64,000 nucleotides of DNA, from NCBI GenBank assembly GCA_029204225.1, contig CM055101.1:33051683-33115682 (forward strand). The letters are read 5' to 3'. Below, piece by piece: positions 37,168-50,674 of the stretch; the first letter of the stretch is position 1; each line of letters starts with the position of its first letter. Origin of the DNA: Diphasiastrum complanatum (lineage: Eukaryota > Streptophyta > Lycopodiopsida > Lycopodiales > Lycopodiaceae). The position numbers and the translations under genes were made by a program. The notes under the pieces are model-generated. The model had not been told where the DNA came from, did no database searches, and saw only the letters and a list, made by a program, of their open reading frames with translations.

Positions 37168-38359
37168 TGTTGTCCAATTCTGGGAACAACATGAAATATT
37201 CTAAAATAGAAAAAACACTACATAATTAGCTAAAGTAAAGAGCCAGAAGTATTAGAAACAGATGACCAGTTGGGATCCTACGTGTGTGAGTCCTATTGGA
37301 AAGAGGTAGGTAAAAGGTAGGTCTAAAAGAATCGAATAAAAAAAATTCGAATGACTCGTGCGCAGCGGAATAAATTATCTTCCTCTTTCTCTATGCATAC
37401 GCCTATCAATTTCGAACAAAGCAATAGTGATAAAAATCACGTTCGATCTTATAGTAACTAACTTTGAAATCATTAGTACTACAATGATTACGTATCCAAA
37501 CACTTAAGCATTGAATTCTTAGACAAATAATCAATTGCGAAGAATTACAAAAACGCATACATTCTGAGACGAAGCTGAATGCAATAAGAAGATAATATTG
37601 ATTCAATTTGAAAGCGAAACAAACGTAAATGAGTACAACAAGTTTGCGGATCAAAGCCACGTACTCTAAGTTATTTCGGAGTGACTAAAAATAAAAGTCT
37701 GAATTAAGCGCAACTACTGATAAGTAGTAAACGCAATAGCAATCTCTAATCAACTCTAAAGAACTAAGCTAGAATGCTCAAGAGTGTTCAAGCTCGTAGG
37801 CTTGAGAGAGAGCTAACTATTCAATACTTGATCTGATCATCTCGATCAACGCATTGTTGAAATGTAGATATATGAACAACTATTTATACTAAGCAATTAG
37901 GTCGTCAAATGCGGCTGCCAGTTGGTTGGAGAATGTTGGCATTCATCCAGTTCTTCTCAAAAGTTGCTTGCTGATAAGCGTCGACATTTGGCCGTAAACA
38001 GTCCGTCTGCATAAATGAATGTGACTATACTCCGCAGAAATGAACTAACTATCATCAGGGAGAAAGCGAAAAATGTGAAAAACGTGAAGGTCTTTGCTAA
38101 CGTCATTTCCTTGACATTTGAAGCACTTTGAAAAATGCGAAAAATGCGACAATGCATTTTTACTCGAAATTTCAGACAGGCAAAAAATATGAAATTTTCG
38201 ACACTGTTGTCAAAGTCCGTGTATTTCAGCAGACTGTGTAAAAAGACTTGTAATTCTGTAGATTGCGTAAAACACGGGAGAATCTATAAAACTAGATAAA
38301 CAGTCTGATGAATTTTAAAAACCGATTAGTTGATTAGTAGGAAAGAAAATAATCTAACA
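37168..38359 (-). repeat. Probable copia 3' LTR
   Basis: On the minus strand the polypurine tract AAGGAGGAG (38368-38360) is followed by TGTTAGATTATT, the usual copia LTR start. TATAAATAG near 37890 (minus) is a TATA box. The other end is tentatively GGACAACA at 37168, and that boundary is uncertain. Confidence 0.55.
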
Positions 38360-39335
38360 CTCCTCCTTAATCTGAATCCATGAATTCCTTGACTTTTAAA
38401 ATTAGTTCTGCACAAAACTTTCTGTGTGCATCCAAGCTTAATGCTTTAGTGAAAATATCTGCCGTCATATCTTGCGTTCGACAATACTACAATCTGACCT
38501 CTTTGTCGAGAACTTTGCTTCTGACATAGTGATACTTGAGTTCAATGTACTTACTCCTAGAATGAAATCTAGGATTGGCTGACAAGGCAATGGCACTTTG
38601 ATTATCACAAAATAATAATGTTGGGGCATATTGATTCAGACTGATTTCTGAAAGTAAGTTTCTCAACCAAATTGCTTCCTTTGTAGCTTGTGAGACTGTG
38701 ATATACTCTGATTCTGTAAAAGATAGAGCTATCGAAGATTGCTTGCGACTATTCCAAGAAACAGGACCATTGTTGAGGAATAATGTAAATCCAGAAGTGG
38801 ATTTACGAGTGTCTACATCTCCTGCCCAACTTGCATCTGTGTAACCAATGAGTAGATTGAGTTCGTCGTTGTCAACTGCTCCATAACAAATGCAATAGTC
38901 CATAGTAGCTTGAAGATATCTCATGACTCTGATAAGAGCCTTCCAATGTATTATACCAGGGTTAGTCATAAACTAACTTAGGGAGCTGACTGCAAAAGCT
39001 ATGTCTGGCCTGGTACAAATCATGGCGTACATAAGAGATTCTATAATAGAATGGTAAGGATACTCACACATCTGCTCCTTCTCTTCAATTGTTTGGAGAC
39101 ACTGGTCCTTTGGCAATTTGAGACCTGGTTCCATTGGTGAGAGAGTTAACTTGCAATTAACCAGATTATATCTGACTAATATATTGTAGATGTACCTCTG
39201 TTGAGTAATGTAGAGCAACTTTTGATTTCTGTCTTTGCGAATTTGAATACCAAGGCAGAAATGAGCTTCGTCCAGATCGGTCATGTCGAATTCAGAAGAT
39301 AACATTGACTTGCCTTCTTTTATCAGATCGAGTTA
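38360..39335 (-). mobile_element. Ty1/copia RT 3' part and RNase H
   Basis: The minus strand gives FDMTDLDEAHFCLGIQI, then SLMYAMICTRPDIAFAVSSLS (39305-38973). A single stop separates this from MTNPGIIHWKALIRVMRYLQ, YTDASWAGDVDTRKSTSGF, QSSIALSFTESEY, FCDNQSAIALSANP and LKYHYVRSKVLDKE (38969-38487). These are the conserved copia RNase H landmarks, with its catalytic Asp and Glu present. The upstream two thirds of pol is missing at 39335. It is better preserved than the copia relic at 12.6-13.7 kb. Confidence 0.85.
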
Positions 39336-40814
39336 CCTGAGAACCTTGGAAAATATCACATGAATTATTAACTAAACTGTTTTCTGATACATGATTATTC
39401 TTTCTTGGCTAATCAATATTCTTTCCTATTTTATAGAAGTCAATTTGCTAAGAGATAACATATTCTATGACCAACAAAAAAAATCTTTGGTTAAGTCATA
39501 TAGGTGAATGTGTTAGAACATTAATTATTAAGGTACGTTGATCAACACATATAATATGGATTTTTTCTTCAATTTTGGAGATTTCTTTAAGAACTTCTCC
39601 TAGGCCATATCTAGGGTAATATGACACCTATTGGCAACTCTTGTAATTTCCTATTGAAAGTGGATAAGTAGGGTGTTAGAAAAGTTATCTAAGAAAAACA
39701 TCTGTCGTATTGAATCTAGGAGAAATCCGTAATAAGTATAGATGAAGGACTTGTATTAGATTAAGGATCGATGGGATGTTTCTGATATTGTTTGAATCTT
39801 CTAGGGATTGTATAAATGAATCTAGTTAGAAGATGTAAGGGAATAAATTTAGAAAATATTTTTGTATATCCGTACAAAAACAATAACCTACTGTATTTCA
39901 CACGTGTGGAGCCTAATTTAGCAAAATAGAAAGTACTGATTATAAATCCGATCGATTCGTAAAAGAACTAGAGAGTTCTATTACAAGAAATTGGTTTATT
40001 GAAAATTGTTCCTTGTGGGTTGTCATCAGTTTGATTTTAGTAAGAACTAGGATTTGTGAGAAGTTGATAACAAGGAGAGGGTTTTTTTTTAACAATATAT
40101 TCTTTTGAAATAATCTCTGATTGAGATTTTGGTTAGGAAGTAGCACTCTTTAAAAAATATACTCTCTTAGAGTTAACTGAGTTACTGGATTCTCAATAAA
40201 AAATGTAATATTTACAGATTAGGTGAGATATGTAGAGACACACTATGTAGGGAATCATTGTGGGATCATAATTTCTTTGCGCAAGTTCTTAATCCTGTGG
40301 ATCTACAATTAATGGGGTCAACTCATGGTCCTATAAATATACGATATAAATTCAACTTAAAGCCTTCAATAAACCGGTGCTATGCAATTTTCAATTTTCT
40401 TACAGTGATTATTAATGAATCCAAACTACATAACAAATCACATTTACCTACTCAGGTGTCCTATTTTCTTCCTCCCTTAGATTTTTCAGTCACCCGAAAA
40501 AAATCATCAGCGAAGGCAAAGACCTTCACTACTTCGGGGGCTATGCAACAACCAATAAAGTTGTAAATAGCCATGCATTCATTAAAATGCACCAAAACCC
40601 TTTGCAAAAAAAACTATGACATCAATGCAATCACAAGGTTACCAACATGCACTACTCAGTGAACTAACTGATAGACATGTAACAGGGTCAGTCCCTCCCT
40701 ACCCATGCATCCACAGAAAAGCAAAAAGTTAACTTCAAAAACCTCATGCCAAAATCGGTAAAGGCCTACACTTAGGAAAAAATTCAAGGGTAGATTAACC
40801 CTCCTCTTTGACTT
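39336..40814. other. AT-rich, no recognisable gene
   Basis: A plus-strand stretch NLWLSHIGEC near 39480 faintly recalls a copia pre-integrase motif, but nothing around it supports this. An ORF of 102 codons at 40258 matches nothing I know. Confidence 0.35.
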
Positions 40815-40827
40815 GGCTCTGATACCA
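40815..40827 (-). other. Primer-binding site (initiator tRNA-Met) of an LTR element
   Basis: The minus strand reads TGGTATCAGAGCC right after ...CTGAAATTTGACA, whose CA would be the end of a 5' LTR lying at 40828 and above. That LTR start does not match the LTR ending at 37168, so this is probably a different, minus-oriented element. Confidence 0.65.
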
Positions 40828-41479
40828 TGTCAAATTTCAGAGTTTAATAAACTAGTCAGTAACGCACAGACATACTGATGAGAATTGTTTGGAAACAATT
40901 ACTTGTAGGTTAATAAAATATCTCAATGAGAGTTACTTATTGACCAAGGGAGGATTTAGAATTAGATTGAATGTGGTGTTTTGAAATTGGGGCCCACACC
41001 TAAACATTTCAAAATTTATAATCCAAATACAACTAACCACATTAGGAGCGTTCCTTTTGATTTAGTTGTTTGAATCTACAAGGTAACATCATTTATTGAT
41101 ACTATAACTTATACATATTGATTATAAGTCACAATCATAATGAGTCATTCAGAGGGTTATGTGCATAGAATACGCAAGGAATTTTGAGAATTACAACTCT
41201 TTGTAGACATCGTATGGTGAGGTGATAAGTCCAAGACTTTTCTTGTGGAAAAGACTTCTTGAGCAACTCATATCTCTTCTAAGAATATTAATATGCACGT
41301 TCTCTTATTGTCAAGTATGGATTAATGATTTGATGAATTTTGATTGACGAATCATAATTCCGATTGTACTTTATACTTGATCATTAGGAGAGGGCAACAT
41401 GCGTGGTTATAGAAACATATGCTTTGAACATACGAGTTTTGATGGCAATCTCATTTGGAGAGGTAGCTATTCTTAATAG

Positions 41480-42138
41480 AGATTGCATATGTCAGTAGTA
41501 AACATTCGACTATTGGTTATACCCCATTTATGCTTATGAATGGCTATGAGCCTGGATTGCCCATTTCAGTTAAAACTCGAATGATCAAGTTTCAGAAGGT
41601 AGCCGATTTCCTGTTATATGCAAGACATGCTACAAATAACACGTGAGAATGTTTAATGTGCCCAAGATAGGGACAAACATTATGCTAATTTGAAAAGGTC
41701 GCCTCAAGGTTTTCAAGAGGGGGATTGGGTATATTTATGAATTCCGAAGGATTCAAGTTATTAAAATGAGTATAGGCAGGGGACCACATGAAATCCTATG
41801 GAGGATAGAATTCTTGGCTTACCAGTTGGACCTCCCAAAAGGAACTCGAGTATACCCAATATTTCACGTGAGTTGAATTAAGAAAATTCTATGTGAAGGG
41901 GATCATTTTGGTTTTGGATATCGATTGGACTTGTCAAAAGAATTATCAAATCTAACTTGACTTGAACCGGAAAAGATCTTGGATACCATAACTAATCGAT
42001 TGTGAAATCATATAGCTACCAAACATCTAGTTTGATGGAGATACATATGATGATGACTTATGGGGACAGAAAGGTAGCCTGAAAAAGAACTTCTCTAATT
42101 TAAGTTCCGAGGATAGAACTTGAATAGGGGGGGAAGAA
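41480..42138 (+). mobile_element. Ty3/gypsy integrase C-terminus and chromodomain relic
   Basis: Scattered frames give YSTIGYTPFMLMNGYEPGLPI, then AQDRDKHYANLKRSPQGFQEGDWVYL, then EILWRIEFLAYQLDLPKGTRVYPIFHVS, and finally EPEKILDTITNRL--NHIATKHLV-WRYI. The last resembles the start of an integrase chromodomain. It ends with AGGGGGGGAAGAA, a polypurine tract, directly before TGTCATGCCC. Many stops make it long dead. Confidence 0.75.
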
Positions 42139-42595
42139 TGTCATGCCCATGTTCAGACTAATCTCGGATTATTATCCCATTAGGAGGTCAGTGGGCCTAC
42201 CTCGACCAGTAACTTACTTATGATTATGAGGGGTTGGGGCCCTCATGGATTTAAAGTCATAATTAATGGTTGGAGGCCTAAACCTCAAGATGGTGGATTG
42301 GTATGGAACTAATAGTGAGTCACGGAGAAGTTGATGAGGTAGCCCATTTAGGTTGCTGAGGTGTCTAATGGGAACCTTGGAGGGTATAAGTATACCCATA
42401 GGATGCCCATGGAGGAGGCTTGATTTTGGTGATTGTTGTAGTATGTTGCCAGAGTGACGTCTCCTTGGTTAGTCCATAGCTTGGGGTCTAGATATGATCA
42501 ATCTAGGTTTGTTTGGGTAGGTTGATTCCCTTTGGTTCTATGGGTTCAACATCCTAGTCTTGGATCCTTGGTGGAGGTCTTGAAAAAACTTGCTA
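42139..42595 (+). repeat. 3' LTR of the gypsy relic, end approximate
   Basis: It starts TGTCATGCCCATG right after the polypurine tract. GGGTATAAGTATACC near 42384 may be its TATA region. The right border near TTGCTACA is a guess. Confidence 0.45.
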
Positions 42596-45589
42596 CAATT
42601 TTGCATTGGATATGCAAACTATCAAGAAACTAGGTTAAATTGCAAGTCTTTCAACTGTAACTGAACCTCAAGTGATTCTATAGGCTAAAAAAATGTACAT
42701 GTATTTACAATGTGTGTTCACATTTTCAATAATTTCAAAAAATGTTTTGAAATTCAGTAAGAGGCCATTAATAAAAATAATCATTCTTTTATGAAGAATG
42801 AGACATCCCCTTGAACTTCTAGAAGAAAATTCAATTATGATGGTTCATTTTACAAGTGAAAGGAGATATATTGAGACTTTCAATTGAGTATTCAAAATCT
42901 ACTTGTGATTGTAGCTGTAAAAAATCTTGAGATCCGACAATTGGATCGTCAGATATCATTCTTGATTAGATACTTTCAAGAAGAGATCTATATGAAAAAA
43001 CAATATGATACTTGCTATTATGAAATGATAGTATGATCTTGTTGCTCTCAAAAATTATAAGATACTCACATACCTTTGACTTCATGTGAGAAAATTTTCA
43101 CCATAAGAAGCTATAGTACGTGATTCATTACACCAAACTTTGATACAAAAATTATCATTGTGAATGACAAAATCAAAATCAAAGAAACTTTGCACCAAGA
43201 GGCAAAAATCACAACAAAGTCAATAAGTATCCATGACCAAATGCAAAAAGGCAGAATGATTGGTTGAACAAAAGTAGAAATTAGCATACAAAATGTGGGC
43301 AACCAAAAGTAAAAATTAAGTTAGTCTAATCAATTTACTTGTACTATAAATAACTATAGTAGAAGTACAATGCCAAAAAACCAAAGAAGACATGCAAAAG
43401 GTCACTGGTCCAAACTACCCAAAGATTACAAGGCATGAGTATTGGGTGACCATATATGAGTCAAAATCAACATAAATACATATTAAAATGATGATCTCCA
43501 ATAGTGCCAAAAATCAACGCATTGAAGATTTGTTGTAGGTCCATTGAGTACTTGTCCAACAATTTCACATGGTTCTCTCTATTTGTTAAAAATTGTAAAA
43601 TTTTAATAGTTTTGAAAATTGACACGATGCAAATCAATCAGAGAACCATATACCAAATGGATGATGAGGTTGCTAAAGAAGAATTTGGCCATGAAGCACA
43701 ATAAACATGCTCCTTGTAATTATCAAGCTTACTCGCAATCCTTGAGTTCAAATAAACATGATGCAAAAATAGTACAAAGGATTGTGTTAGATTCCGAATT
43801 TGACTAGAATTCCATAATATAAATAACAATCTGGGCCTCTAATACTATATTGAAATAAGCCACAAGATACCCTCCTTGCTTTTGAGTGTACACACGAGTG
43901 TGCATATGGGAGAGTTTGTAGTGTCTTTGAAAACCAAGTGAAAAAGCTTGCGAATTTCATTGCAACACATATGAAATTGGAAGAGTCAATGACACAATGT
44001 GTGGTGATGTTAAGAGCTTCATACAAGAAAAGTCTAGAGCAAAATTGCACATGGAAAAAAAGGAGGAAATACTGAAAGCAAGATGTGGCGTGAAGGCCAT
44101 CAAGAAAAAATGAGAAAGGAACAACTTATCCTCATCTATGATGCACAAACATAACTTGTTTTCTAGGAACTCAATCCATTGAGGCTTGTTGATACATTTT
44201 TTTTGAACACCTACAAATAATTATGGCATCTAGAATATTGGATGTTGAATGAAAAAGTTAATGCACTAAGATAAGATGGATAAGTATATTTGAGAGATGT
44301 GTTTGGCACTTCTTGGCAACGTTTTAATATTGAGAGGGGAGATAGTAAAAACTATTTTGAGTTTGAACCGAAGATCAAAATCGGAGACCATAGGTTCTTT
44401 TGGTCAAAGATTGACCATCTAGGAGAATCATCATTGCAAGAAAAAGTGATAGAATTAAAGCAATCTCAACCATTTTAAGAGCTCTACAAGAGCCCATGAT
44501 ATTTCTACATGAGAGGTTTCAAAGAGAAAATGACACAAATTATAGTCCAAATACTAGTTATTTTAGGTCAGGTTGACGAAGAATCTCTATAAGTCCCCAC
44601 TCAATCCATCGACTCTTTGTCCTCCTAGAAAATATGGGTAGGAATATGAGGGACCCACATACAAGTCCCATATATAGGTCCTCGTGAATAATGTCTTTCT
44701 TCCACTAGAAATAGTTGATGAAGTAATGTTGCACTTGAGGAGGGAGGGATGATGTGGACCAACACTATTGTTGCACTCATAACAATATGACCTTCCACGA
44801 GCACTGTTTGATGAAGCTGTGTTGTGGTTGAGGAAGGAGTGTGGATGTGGACTTACACTCATGTTGCGCAAAGAGTATTATGGCCGACCTTTATGGAGTG
44901 AAGGCATTCCAATTAAAGAAGAGTTAAAGAAATCTTTTCCAATTTACATGAGGTAAAAAGCTTGAGTTTGATGGACGCTTCAAGATTTTTGGATGCTGAG
45001 GGAGAGGCCCAAGTGTAGGGAGGTGCCCTCAACACTCAAAAGGAGAAGAAGTGATATTTCAAGGTACGAGAATGGATTCAAGAAGAACAAGCCAAGGCTC
45101 CCATGACTTTATCCTACAACTAATATCTTGGAATTTTGGTTTTTGTAGTTTTTAGCGAACTACATAGCATGAAAACTATGTTATTTGAGCTAGGCACATT
45201 ATGCTTGTGACAACCAAATTCTATTTAGGCTCAACATTTAAGTAAAAATATAGTTACATTGATAACAATAGAGCTACACTCAATTTTGACACAACGTAAA
45301 GTCAAGACCCTTGTGAATTTTCAAGGTAAAGGTCCTTTTTGTATATTGGAGTCGGCACAAGGTTATTCGGACATGCACAACCATTGGGGTAATAAATCCC
45401 TGCTTTTATTAATAAATCATGGGAAAACCCATCAACTCACAAAAAAGGTGAAACTATATAGAATGATAATGCCATTGGGGTACAGTCCACTATACAAAGA
45501 TGACCTTTAAGCTTAAAAGGTGCACACATGACACTTTAAGCTAACATATGACAAGACGTGAGATAATGTCATGACATTTGAGTACACAA
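42596..45589. other. AT-rich intergenic, nothing recognised
   Basis: Only short frames occur. A frame at 45259-45510 lacks any known motif. Confidence 0.45.
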
Positions 45590-45783
45590 TGCACATGATG
45601 AGCAAGATAAGAAGACCGCCTTGGCAATAGAGAAGCAAGCTAGCAAGATAGATGAGCAAGTCAAGAAGACACCCATACATCTTTTATCTTTCAAGAGAAG
45701 AACACTTTGAGAATTGAGAAGCAATCTAGTAAGGGAGATCTTGGGGTTGGGGACTACACCATACAAATACCCACAAACGCCCA

Positions 45784-45819
<36 letters not shown>

Positions 45820-46215
45820 CCCATACTTGTCTCCCCATGATGAGCAACAAAAGGAGACCACTTTGGGAATTCATAAGCAAGCCAATAAGAGAGATTTTAG
45901 GTGTGGGGCTACACGATACAAGTACCTACACACTTATACATCTCACTTCTTCTATCTCTCACTTGGTAAGCAAGAAAAGGAGATTAAGCTGGGAATTGAG
46001 AAGCAAGCTAGCAAGAAAGCTTCTAGGGTGTGAGGGCTACACCGTACCAATCCCCACAAACATCCATACATCTATCCTCTCTCCCCACATGAGGAGCAAG
46101 AAAGAGAGACCTTCTTGGGAATCGAGAAACAAACTAGCAAACTTAGATTTGAGGGTGGTGGGGCCTACACCATACAAACACCCATCCATCTTTTGTTTTC
46201 CTCTTTCTCTCTCTC
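45590..46215. repeat. Minisatellite, unit about 125-130 bp, four to five copies
   Basis: Units start at about 45597, 45700, 45838, 45968 and 46092. Each contains GAGCAAGAAAGGAGA, then GGGAATTGAGAAGCAAGC, then AGCAAG, then GGCTACACCATACAAATACC, then CACCCATACATCT and a CT-rich end. A pure (CT)15 lies at 45788-45817. Frames through it are not genes. Confidence 0.85.
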
Positions 46216-47958
46216 TCTCCCTCCCTCCCACCTCCTCTTTTTGACTCTCTATTAGCAGTGGCACTCGCCCTGTGTGTGTTAGGGAACTGACTATCTCTTC
46301 TTCCTTTGAACATTCTCGTCTTCTCGTTTGAATTGAGGCTTACACCAGCAACCCTTTGATCCTCGGTTGGCTCATCTGTGTCTCCAGGCAGCGGCATTTG
46401 TTGAGGTGGGGCGGATTATCTCCTCCCAGGTCGTGGGCTGTTGGGTTTCTGAGAGTTTTGGCTACCGTTGGGAATGAAAAGGCTGCTTTGTGGGTCTGAG
46501 AGAGTGCTTTTCTTTGGTGGGTTTCGATAATTTGAGGTTGAATTGCACTCTTCTGATGCTGGTGTTCACTGTTCAGGGAGGTTTTCTGATTTGCGCATGT
46601 GGTTTGTTTTCTGGTCCGTTGTTTTGATGATTTGAAAGAGGAAGGGACAACAATCTGGTAGTTTTGAGTTGGCATGCTTTTGTCTCGCACTCAAACATAC
46701 AGCTGTGTTGAGAATTATAAGCAATCAATCTCTCAGCAGTTAAGTATTTGCTTGAAAGAGCCGTTATTGTCGGATTGGGCGCATTCGGAACTGGTCGGCG
46801 TCAAAACGTATGCTTTGTTTGGTGGATGCCACATCTCAAGTAGCACTGGAGGTTGATTATTGGGAAGCAAGAAAGCAATGCCCACATACGCCTTTGCCAA
46901 ATAATTTTTCGAGATTATCATTCGGCCTTGTATTCAAAGGAAGCATAAACTAAGGTGAGCTTTTAAGATCAGGGCAACCCTCTTTTTCTTCTGAATTGGC
47001 CTTAGTTTCACCCAACTGATTTTTCTTGTGTTAGAATTGAGCTCTAGTTGCTGCTGCCCTCTGCTGAATTGAGGTGCCCACTTATCATTACATAGGCTCT
47101 TTGCTTGCCTCGAAAAGTATCAATAGGGGGTGGGGGTGGGGGGCGGGGATCTCTATATATGAGCCTCTCGTTTTAGGTTTCTACACCAGCAAATGAATGT
47201 GGAATTTCTATGGCTTTTGAACCGCAAGAAGAATAGATCAAAACGTACCTGCAATACTTCGGGAAACGGAAACTTTTTTTCATTTGAATTTCAAGAGCCA
47301 ACATTTTGGCCAAAGAAGGTAACCGATGGTTGTTGCTGTATGGATTCACAGTAGAATAACAGAGCCAAAAATGAATTTTTGACATCACTATCTTTATTCT
47401 TGTTATGGTTAGGGTTTTAAGGAAAAAGTAAAGTCACTCTTCTTTTTCAGATATGTCTATATGTGCTATCCAGATAAAATTGAGGTTTTGTCATTGTTAG
47501 AATGCGAAGAGTTGGGATGCGGACAAAAGATTTTGAAACTCAGCTAGTCTTAGGTGTTGGGTTACACTCGATCGTCTTACGGATACTCTGTACAAGCCTA
47601 GAGTTTTTAAAGTGTCGATAGTAAGATTAAACTTTTGAAATGATGAATTTGAAGGAACGTTTTCACCATTCTTATCAATTTTCAAGGAACATGTTAGCAC
47701 AGTCATTCATATAAGCCATTTCTGGAACTTCTATCAAGAGAACTAATTAGTTGATGCTGTTTTTGAGGCTATTCAAAGTGGTAAGAGTGCACCGGATCAG
47801 TTCAAATGTTGGCCTTGAACATATTCAGACATTTCTTGAGTTGAGCTTCAATCTCTTGAAAAGACAAAGAGCATGAGCCCTTTTTCAGGCAGAGAGTGTT
47901 ACAGGTAGTTACAAGATGGCTTTTGGCAAATTACTGCAGATTCCAGAGTGTCAGGTGG
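46216..47958 (+). other. Presumed promoter and 5' UTR region of the DUF789 gene
   Basis: No protein domain is visible. Features are a CT-rich tract at 46200-46225, GC-richer transcribed-looking sequence at 46260-46700, and a G-rich run followed by TATATAT at 47126-47160. Exon borders cannot be fixed from sequence alone. Confidence 0.4.
47126..47148 (+). promoter_or_regulatory. G-quadruplex-type motif next to a TATA-like box
   Basis: Four G-runs of 5, 5, 6 and 4 bases are separated by single bases, followed six bases later by CTATATATGAG. It lies about 800 bases upstream of the first in-frame ATG of the DUF789 gene. Confidence 0.5.
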
Positions 47959-50674
47959 ATGAAAAGCAATATTTTTGAAGGAAATGGTAGTGGGTCTGAT
48001 CATAAAGATTTGCTTGAAATTTCTTGAAAGGGTGATCAAGAGGGAACACAGCCTGATATTTCAGATTTGCAGGCGAGAGATTGGGAACCAGTCAGTAATG
48101 CAAAATCAGCCAGTGAATATTTCTATTAAAAGAGGAAAAATATTTTGTCGAAGGAGCAACACGGTCCGACAGTCAAGAGTTATAGATATTTACCTTCAGG
48201 GACTCCAATGACAACTAATAATTTTTTGGGGAGTACAGTGAAAACCGGAATCCCAAAGGAGACTAGTCATTTGCTTTGGCAAAGAGTACAAAAAGTCTCC
48301 AACCAAGAACTTTGTAGTGGTTCAGCATTGGAAACTCCTCATGATAGTGATTTCCAAGACTCCAATCCTGCTAGGAGTTCCGAGGAATCTATCCAAGTCA
48401 CACGTCATAACAAAAATGGTTTTGTTATGGGCCCGACATCTTCACAACAGAACAATGGACACTTTTCTCGTGTGCTTCTGAATCCGGAAAAGCAGGTGCC
48501 TGGACACAGACTGTCAGCAAAATCTCCAAAGTCTGACTCTAGGAGCGACGGGCTCCAAAAAGCTAGCAACAAGAACGTTTCAAGTGAGGTGAAAGTAGAT
48601 TCAGTTGCCTCACATGGTCAAGGGGACTATGTGCTGGATCAGGGTTCATACTTGAAGTCAAGGGCAAGGCCTACAGCAAATGGACGTGGGCAAGATACCA
48701 AGGGTTTATGGACCAGGAAAGCAACGTGGATTGAAGGCGAGCAAGGAAAATGTGATGTTGAGGATGCAAGTGAAAATTCTAAGCAACAAAATTATCTCAG
48801 GAACTCAAATTCCACAAGATTTTCTTATCACGAGTTATATCATAATAATTCTGAATCTATACCTCAGATGATGGAGTCACGAAGACCAAGGTCAGCACCA
48901 TCAACTGCAAATGGGTCTGTGAATGGATTTCAAGAGTTTAGGAGAGAGGTGGCATCAGTCCAAAAGATGGCACAAGAGCAAGTCTTTTCCAGTAAGAAAC
49001 CTTCACTTCCGGACTTATTCACAATTACGGACCTTTCTGAAACTCCTTCCATGGATCATTTCAGTGAAAGACAAGTTTCGTTTGATGAATCTGCCTCCCA
49101 AACAACAGGGAAATGGAAGAAGCTTGGAAATCATCCTGATAGAAATTCTCACAAGGAAAAAGCTGGAGAAAAGGAACATGGCTCACATCATGTTGCACAG
49201 AAGTGGGTTCCTGTAGATCATAGATCTGGAGGGCCACATCTGGAAAGCCTTAAGCTGAATAAGGCCCGAGATGATGGTGCAAAACATGTCTCTACCTTGT
49301 ATGATTTGAAAGATATTGAGAACGTTGCAGTATACACTCTCAATGAGAGAAGAAGCGATACCAATTGCTCAGAAAATGGTGAGAATATTTCAGAGTCAGC
49401 AGGCAAAATACTCTCCAGCTCAAGACAAGCTATGATTATTGATCAGGATCATTCTGGTGGCAACGAGTTTAATGAACTTAAAGTTGAAGTTCTATCACTA
49501 TCCACTGCAAGGGTGAACAATGAAATGAAACTCTCTGTTGAGAGAGCCAATTTTGCAACAAGTGATGCTCAGCCTGCTGAACCTAAGGACTATCCAGAAA
49601 AAGTATCACCCACAGATGAGGATTTTTCAAGTGTTGCTCGAGCTGTAATAGATGCAGTTCATGCTTCGCTTGAAGGAAGGAAAGCTGCGGAAAGGCTAGC
49701 TGCTACTGTAGGAAGTCCAATTGCAGAATTTGAAAAAGTATTAGAAGCTGTGGCACCCACTATTGAGACAACCTTAGAAGCTTCTGAAATCAAGAAAGCC
49801 CAAAGAGTGTGCAATTTGGGCAGTAATAGGACAAAAGCTTTTGCACAGCATGGATCTAGTAACCTCACATATACATTGTACAAACACTTGGTATTTAGAT
49901 GTCGGGTGGATGATATCCCAGTGAGTACCATCTGGGATTGGTACGAAGAATCTGGTAATTATGGGGTGGAGGTTAAGTCACTGGGTCTTCAAGGGACCGA
50001 TACATGTCATCGTGCCCAGCAGTTCAGTGCATTCTTTGTTCCTTATTTATCTGGACTGCAACTTTTTGAGTGCACTGCTTCATGCTGTCAAAGTCCAAAA
50101 AGAGAGTTGAAGGTTAATGCCTTACTCAATTTGGATAAAAATGGTGGTGATTTATTGGAATATGGTTCAACTGAGCTAGTTAACAACAATATTTTTGATA
50201 CCCTTCTTCCAAAACCTTTGGTTATGGATGAAGACTATCCAGCTTCTTGTCCTTCTGAATCACAGGACGCAGACAAGCTTGCCTGTAGATCATGCTGTTC
50301 ATATAGTGAGCATAGTTTCAAAAACAATGTCAATCTCCTCTTTGAATTTTACGATGCGGAGCAGCCACAGCAACGAATAACACTTTTCCAAAAGTGAGTG
50401 AAATGTCTGGAGTATGTGTATGATCATTATGTACAGAAGCAGGTGCAATTTGAAAGCAGCAGTGTTCACTGACAAGAAAGTGAAAGGTTTAAACCGACGT
50501 AGTTTTTCTACACTTAGAATATCTGTTGTGGATTTGCAATATATACTGAGCCTTTGCCAAAATTTTCAGGGTACAGCAGTTGATCAGGGGAGAAGTTGGC
50601 CTTCAATCTCAGAAAAGGGGAAATGCTGCCCTGTTAGGTTCTCTGAAATTGGGAGATCTTCACCCAGCCTCGTG
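47959..50674 (+). CDS. DUF789 family protein, 3' exon missing, possible pseudogene
   Basis: The main exon runs open from 48130 to the donor at 50394 (GTGAGT) and joins the exon 50570-50674 in frame. The N half is long, hydrophilic and Ser/Asn-rich (SYRYLPSGTP, SRRPRSAPSTANGS). The DUF789 domain starts around 49860: VSTIWDWYEESGNYGVEVKS, FVPYLSGLQLF, SNVLFEFYDAEQPQQR-type (LLFEFYDAEQPQQRITLFQK), then VQQLIRGEVG and LKLGDLHPASW. This matches the long-form plant DUF789 proteins, whose function is unknown. The next expected block (VAWYPIYRIP) is not found up to 64000, so the last exon is lost or lies beyond a very large intron. An ATG at 47959 is in frame, but TGA 48025 and TAA 48127 interrupt coding-like sequence (GNGSGSDHKDLLE, ISDLQARDWEPVSNAKSASEYF). 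Either splicing avoids them or the gene is broken. Confidence 0.75.
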
